From contig OZ234504.1 of NCBI GenBank assembly GCA_965153455.1, positions 8,184,001 to 8,248,000 on the forward strand: 64,000 bases of DNA, given 5' to 3'. The notes beneath the pieces are model-generated. The model was not told where the DNA came from, searched no databases, and saw only the letters and a list, made by a program, of their open reading frames with translations. Positions 61,841 through 64,000 of the stretch are shown here, piece after piece. The DNA is from Sphagnum compactum (lineage: Eukaryota; Bryophyta; Sphagnopsida; Sphagnales). Numbering within the stretch: position 1 is the stretch's first letter; the number at the start of each line of letters is the position of its first letter. A program made the position numbers and the translations under genes.

Positions 61841-61885
61841 TTAGTGCAAAATGATTGGTTGCAAAAACATAATTTTCTTCTAGTG
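61841..61885 (-). mobile_element. Second CACTA-like terminus
   Basis: Read on the minus strand from 61885 this is CACTAGAAGAAAATTATGTT followed by TTTGCAACCAAT, similar to both ends of the 46579-54364 element. Further TTGCAA motifs lie inside (about 61010-61050). The other end of this copy was not found. Confidence 0.4.
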
Positions 61886-62106
61886 AGGTGTGCAATCTTG
61901 CAATTGTTGGAGCTAAGGGGTGTCAAGGGTGTCAAAGCTTGAAACAAAACCTTCAATTTTGTCAATTCCTACTAATGGCAAAAACTTCAAGTATTCTTGA
62001 ACCTCATTGTTTGGCACCTAGTCCTAAGTGAATGGGAAAAGTGCCAAAGCATTGTAATCTTCCATAATCCACATTTTTTTCAACATTGTAGTTGCCATGT
62101 TCACAA

Positions 62107-62322
62107 TTATGCGTACTTGAGCTTTGATTGAACATTTTCCATTTTTTCCACCTTTTGATCTTCCTTCACTATGTTACATGAGATCCTTGTGTGCACTTCA
62201 AAAAGCTTCTTTCCATCAAAAAAGGTACCTCTTTCTACCATTGCCTCTAATTCATGTACAATCTTATCGGGCTTTATATGTCTAAAGTTAACTCCATCCC
62301 ACCCAAAACAGAACTGTAACAA
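62107..62322 (-). pseudogene. Unrecognised open frame, 71 codons, possibly a gene fragment
   Basis: The minus-strand frame has a balanced amino-acid composition, unlike the low-complexity frames around it (for example HIKPDKIVHELEAMVERG). I do not recognise the family. It sits between the CACTA-like terminus at 61885 and the dispersed repeat at 62356, so a captured or decayed exon is possible. It could equally be a chance frame. Confidence 0.2.
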
Positions 62323-62355
62323 ATTTTGTCTTTTTTTTTGCAGTCAATGTGTCTT

Positions 62356-62600
62356 TATTGGCCTTATTGGCCTACCAAGGCAAGAAGGATATTGTGTTTA
62401 GATTCATTATAGAGTAGAGTAGCTTAAGGGATTTTGGCCCCTACTAGGGTAATAATTAATAATAGGTCTATTTTTATTATGAGGATTATATTTTTGAAAG
62501 ATGGTATGTTTGGGTTGTGTTGAAACTTAAGATAAGTTATTATAGAGTTATAATAATATCTTGAAGGATTTTGGGTTTCTTTTTAGAGGGTTTTTTTGGG
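62356..62600 (+). repeat. Dispersed repeat, copy B (related to 10041-10445)
   Basis: GGCCTTATTGGCCTACCAAGG and the following roughly 240 bp match the 10.04-kb repeat in the same orientation, with substitutions and small indels. The triplicated segment of copy A is present only once. Confidence 0.7.
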
Positions 62601-64000
62601 AAGATTAGGTATATAGTTTTGCATGGTGAAATATTTGAGTAAGTTTCCATAAAATCCTCTAAGTAGTGGCCTTAAGATCCTTTTCAAATGTACATGGCCT
62701 TGCCACAAAGTGACACACCACTTGTTTGTTGCTTCAAATAGCCAAGCAATACTATTGGACACATGTAAAGTTTGCCACCAACAAAAAACAGGTTACAAGT
62801 GTTACTGGCAACCGATCACTATATTCCTATCTTTCATTTTCTTTCTCTTTTGTTGTGTTGTGTTTTGTTTTGTTTTGTAAAATCAAGAAAAAAAGAGCTG
62901 TCTGTACCCACTCTCTCTCTCTCTCTGTGTCTTCTCTCTCACCACTCACCACCAGGCACAAATCCAATTTTGTCTTGTGCAATCCATGATATTGTGTTTT
63001 TCAACTTTTTTGATCATCGGAGCAATTTCATTGGATGTTGAAACCTGCATCTGGTAGCTACAAAGTGCACAAACACACACACACACACACCCACACACCC
63101 ACACACATATACTTGTGCCTTGTTGCTATCCAATCCTGTTGCATGCTCCAGAGTTCAAACACAATTGGTGCACCATTTTTTAATTTTGTTTTTGTTTTGT
63201 TTTATACTCTACATTCGACCCATCCACCCACCCACCCATCTCCTTCTTCCTTGCACTTTTTTCTTTGGTTGGACCACAATGAGAAAACACAATCAAAGCT
63301 GGCTGGCTGGCTGGCTGGCTTTTTCAGGGGGGGAGGGGGGGGGGTGTCGTGTACACATGTTCTTTGCTTTTCAAAAAAGCTGAAAAAAAAGTTAGGTATT
63401 GTAGTAGTACTTCTTCCTTTGTCAGTCAAAAATGCAGAAGATGTAGTAACAACATCACCCACTAGGAAAAGCGTTTTTTGGGGGGAGAGGGAGAGCTCTC
63501 ATGGAGTAGGTGTCACTTAGCTCCTCCTTTAGGATACAAGGTGCCCTGCAAATACGCTGAGAAGTTTCTCTGAGTGCTTTCAGTTTAGTAAAGTTTATCT
63601 GAAGAGAAAATTAGTGGAGTTTCCGAATGAAGAACAAATTGCAGCTGCAGCAGGGTTGGATTCATAGCATCTGATGATGAAGTCCAAGTCAAGTTTGCAT
63701 TATCACCCGTACTTTGGACATTCATCAATAAAATTCTTGAATTTAGTAGTTATAAGTCCGCTCTTCTTGGTGCGGTGGGGCAATTAAGAATCAATTTGCT
63801 GATGTCATCGTTGTCTCTTGCACTCAATTGACATAAATGGTGCTCATATTGCTGATGTCATTTGTCACTTGCACTCAATTGACTTGATCCAGTTTTTGCT
63901 TCAATGGGCACTCCAGAATCTGCACCCATCCATCCAGACACAAAATAAAATCCAGAAAAAACAATTTAGGCAAAAGGTTGCATATATTCCATGGGCACCC
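62601..64000. other. Intergenic DNA with microsatellites to the window end
   Basis: A CT tract (about 62910-62928), CA-rich runs (about 63070-63108), a (GGCT)n run (about 63299-63321) and a G run (63327-63344). A duplicated stretch built on TTGCTGATGTCAT ... TTGCACTCAATTGAC occurs twice (about 63796 and 63850). No exon was recognised, though a gene entering from the right edge cannot be excluded. Confidence 0.45.

Noticed and set aside
62726-63520. Overlapping plus-strand frames near the right edge
   Set aside because: They are built on CT, CA and GGCT microsatellites with no recognisable domain.

Overview
The window looks like plant nuclear DNA. It is AT-rich and gene-poor, and it has two spliced genes of plant families: a full-size PDR-type ABCG transporter with 23 exons, and a MYBS3/KUA1-like MYB-related factor with a zinc knuckle and a SHAQKYF MYB repeat. 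Short blocks of the plant telomere motif TTTAGGG occur throughout. The long intergenic DNA and a chromovirus whose protein architecture resembles fungal and vertebrate-type chromoviruses lean towards a non-seed plant such as a fern or lycophyte. That last step is inference, not something read from the sequence.

Layout. 1-8.4 kb is AT-rich intergenic DNA holding a complete solo LTR (910-1850, 5-bp target duplication CTATA) and possibly a Helitron-like relic. 8.4-22 kb is repeat-rich, with microsatellites, a dispersed repeat shared with 62.4 kb, a perfect 18-bp hairpin at 17.7 kb and a 4.5-kb field of GACCTG-type minisatellites that ends close upstream of the transporter gene. 22,335-33,135 (+) is the ABCG gene, which carries a MITE-like insertion in intron 18. 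35,278-38,265 (-) is the MYB gene, convergent with the transporter. 38-46 kb is intergenic with a clear Harbinger/Tourist-type MITE (42,486-42,861, TTA duplication). 46.6-54.4 kb resembles a CACTA-type non-autonomous element rich in TTGCAAC motifs, into which a full-length Ty3/gypsy chromovirus (47,369-53,359) has inserted. 54.4-64 kb is AT-rich repeat-derived DNA with no gene I can support.

The most unusual object is the Ty3/gypsy element. It has perfect 5-bp target duplications (ATCTA), LTRs identical over their 156-bp non-repetitive part, and every expected domain (Gag CCHC, protease, RT, RNase H, integrase, chromodomain). Yet its reading frames are interrupted by five in-frame stops, all of them TAG, while the stop that ends Pol next to the 3' LTR is TAA. 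There is no internal TAA or TGA. Several of the TAGs sit where glutamine is usual in the family. The element also shows the hallmarks of Tf1/sushi-type self-priming: a 10-nt sequence about 30 nt after the TATA box is complementary to the site just inside the 5' LTR. Together this suggests an element that moved recently while carrying amber codons, either decoded by the host or mobilised in trans.
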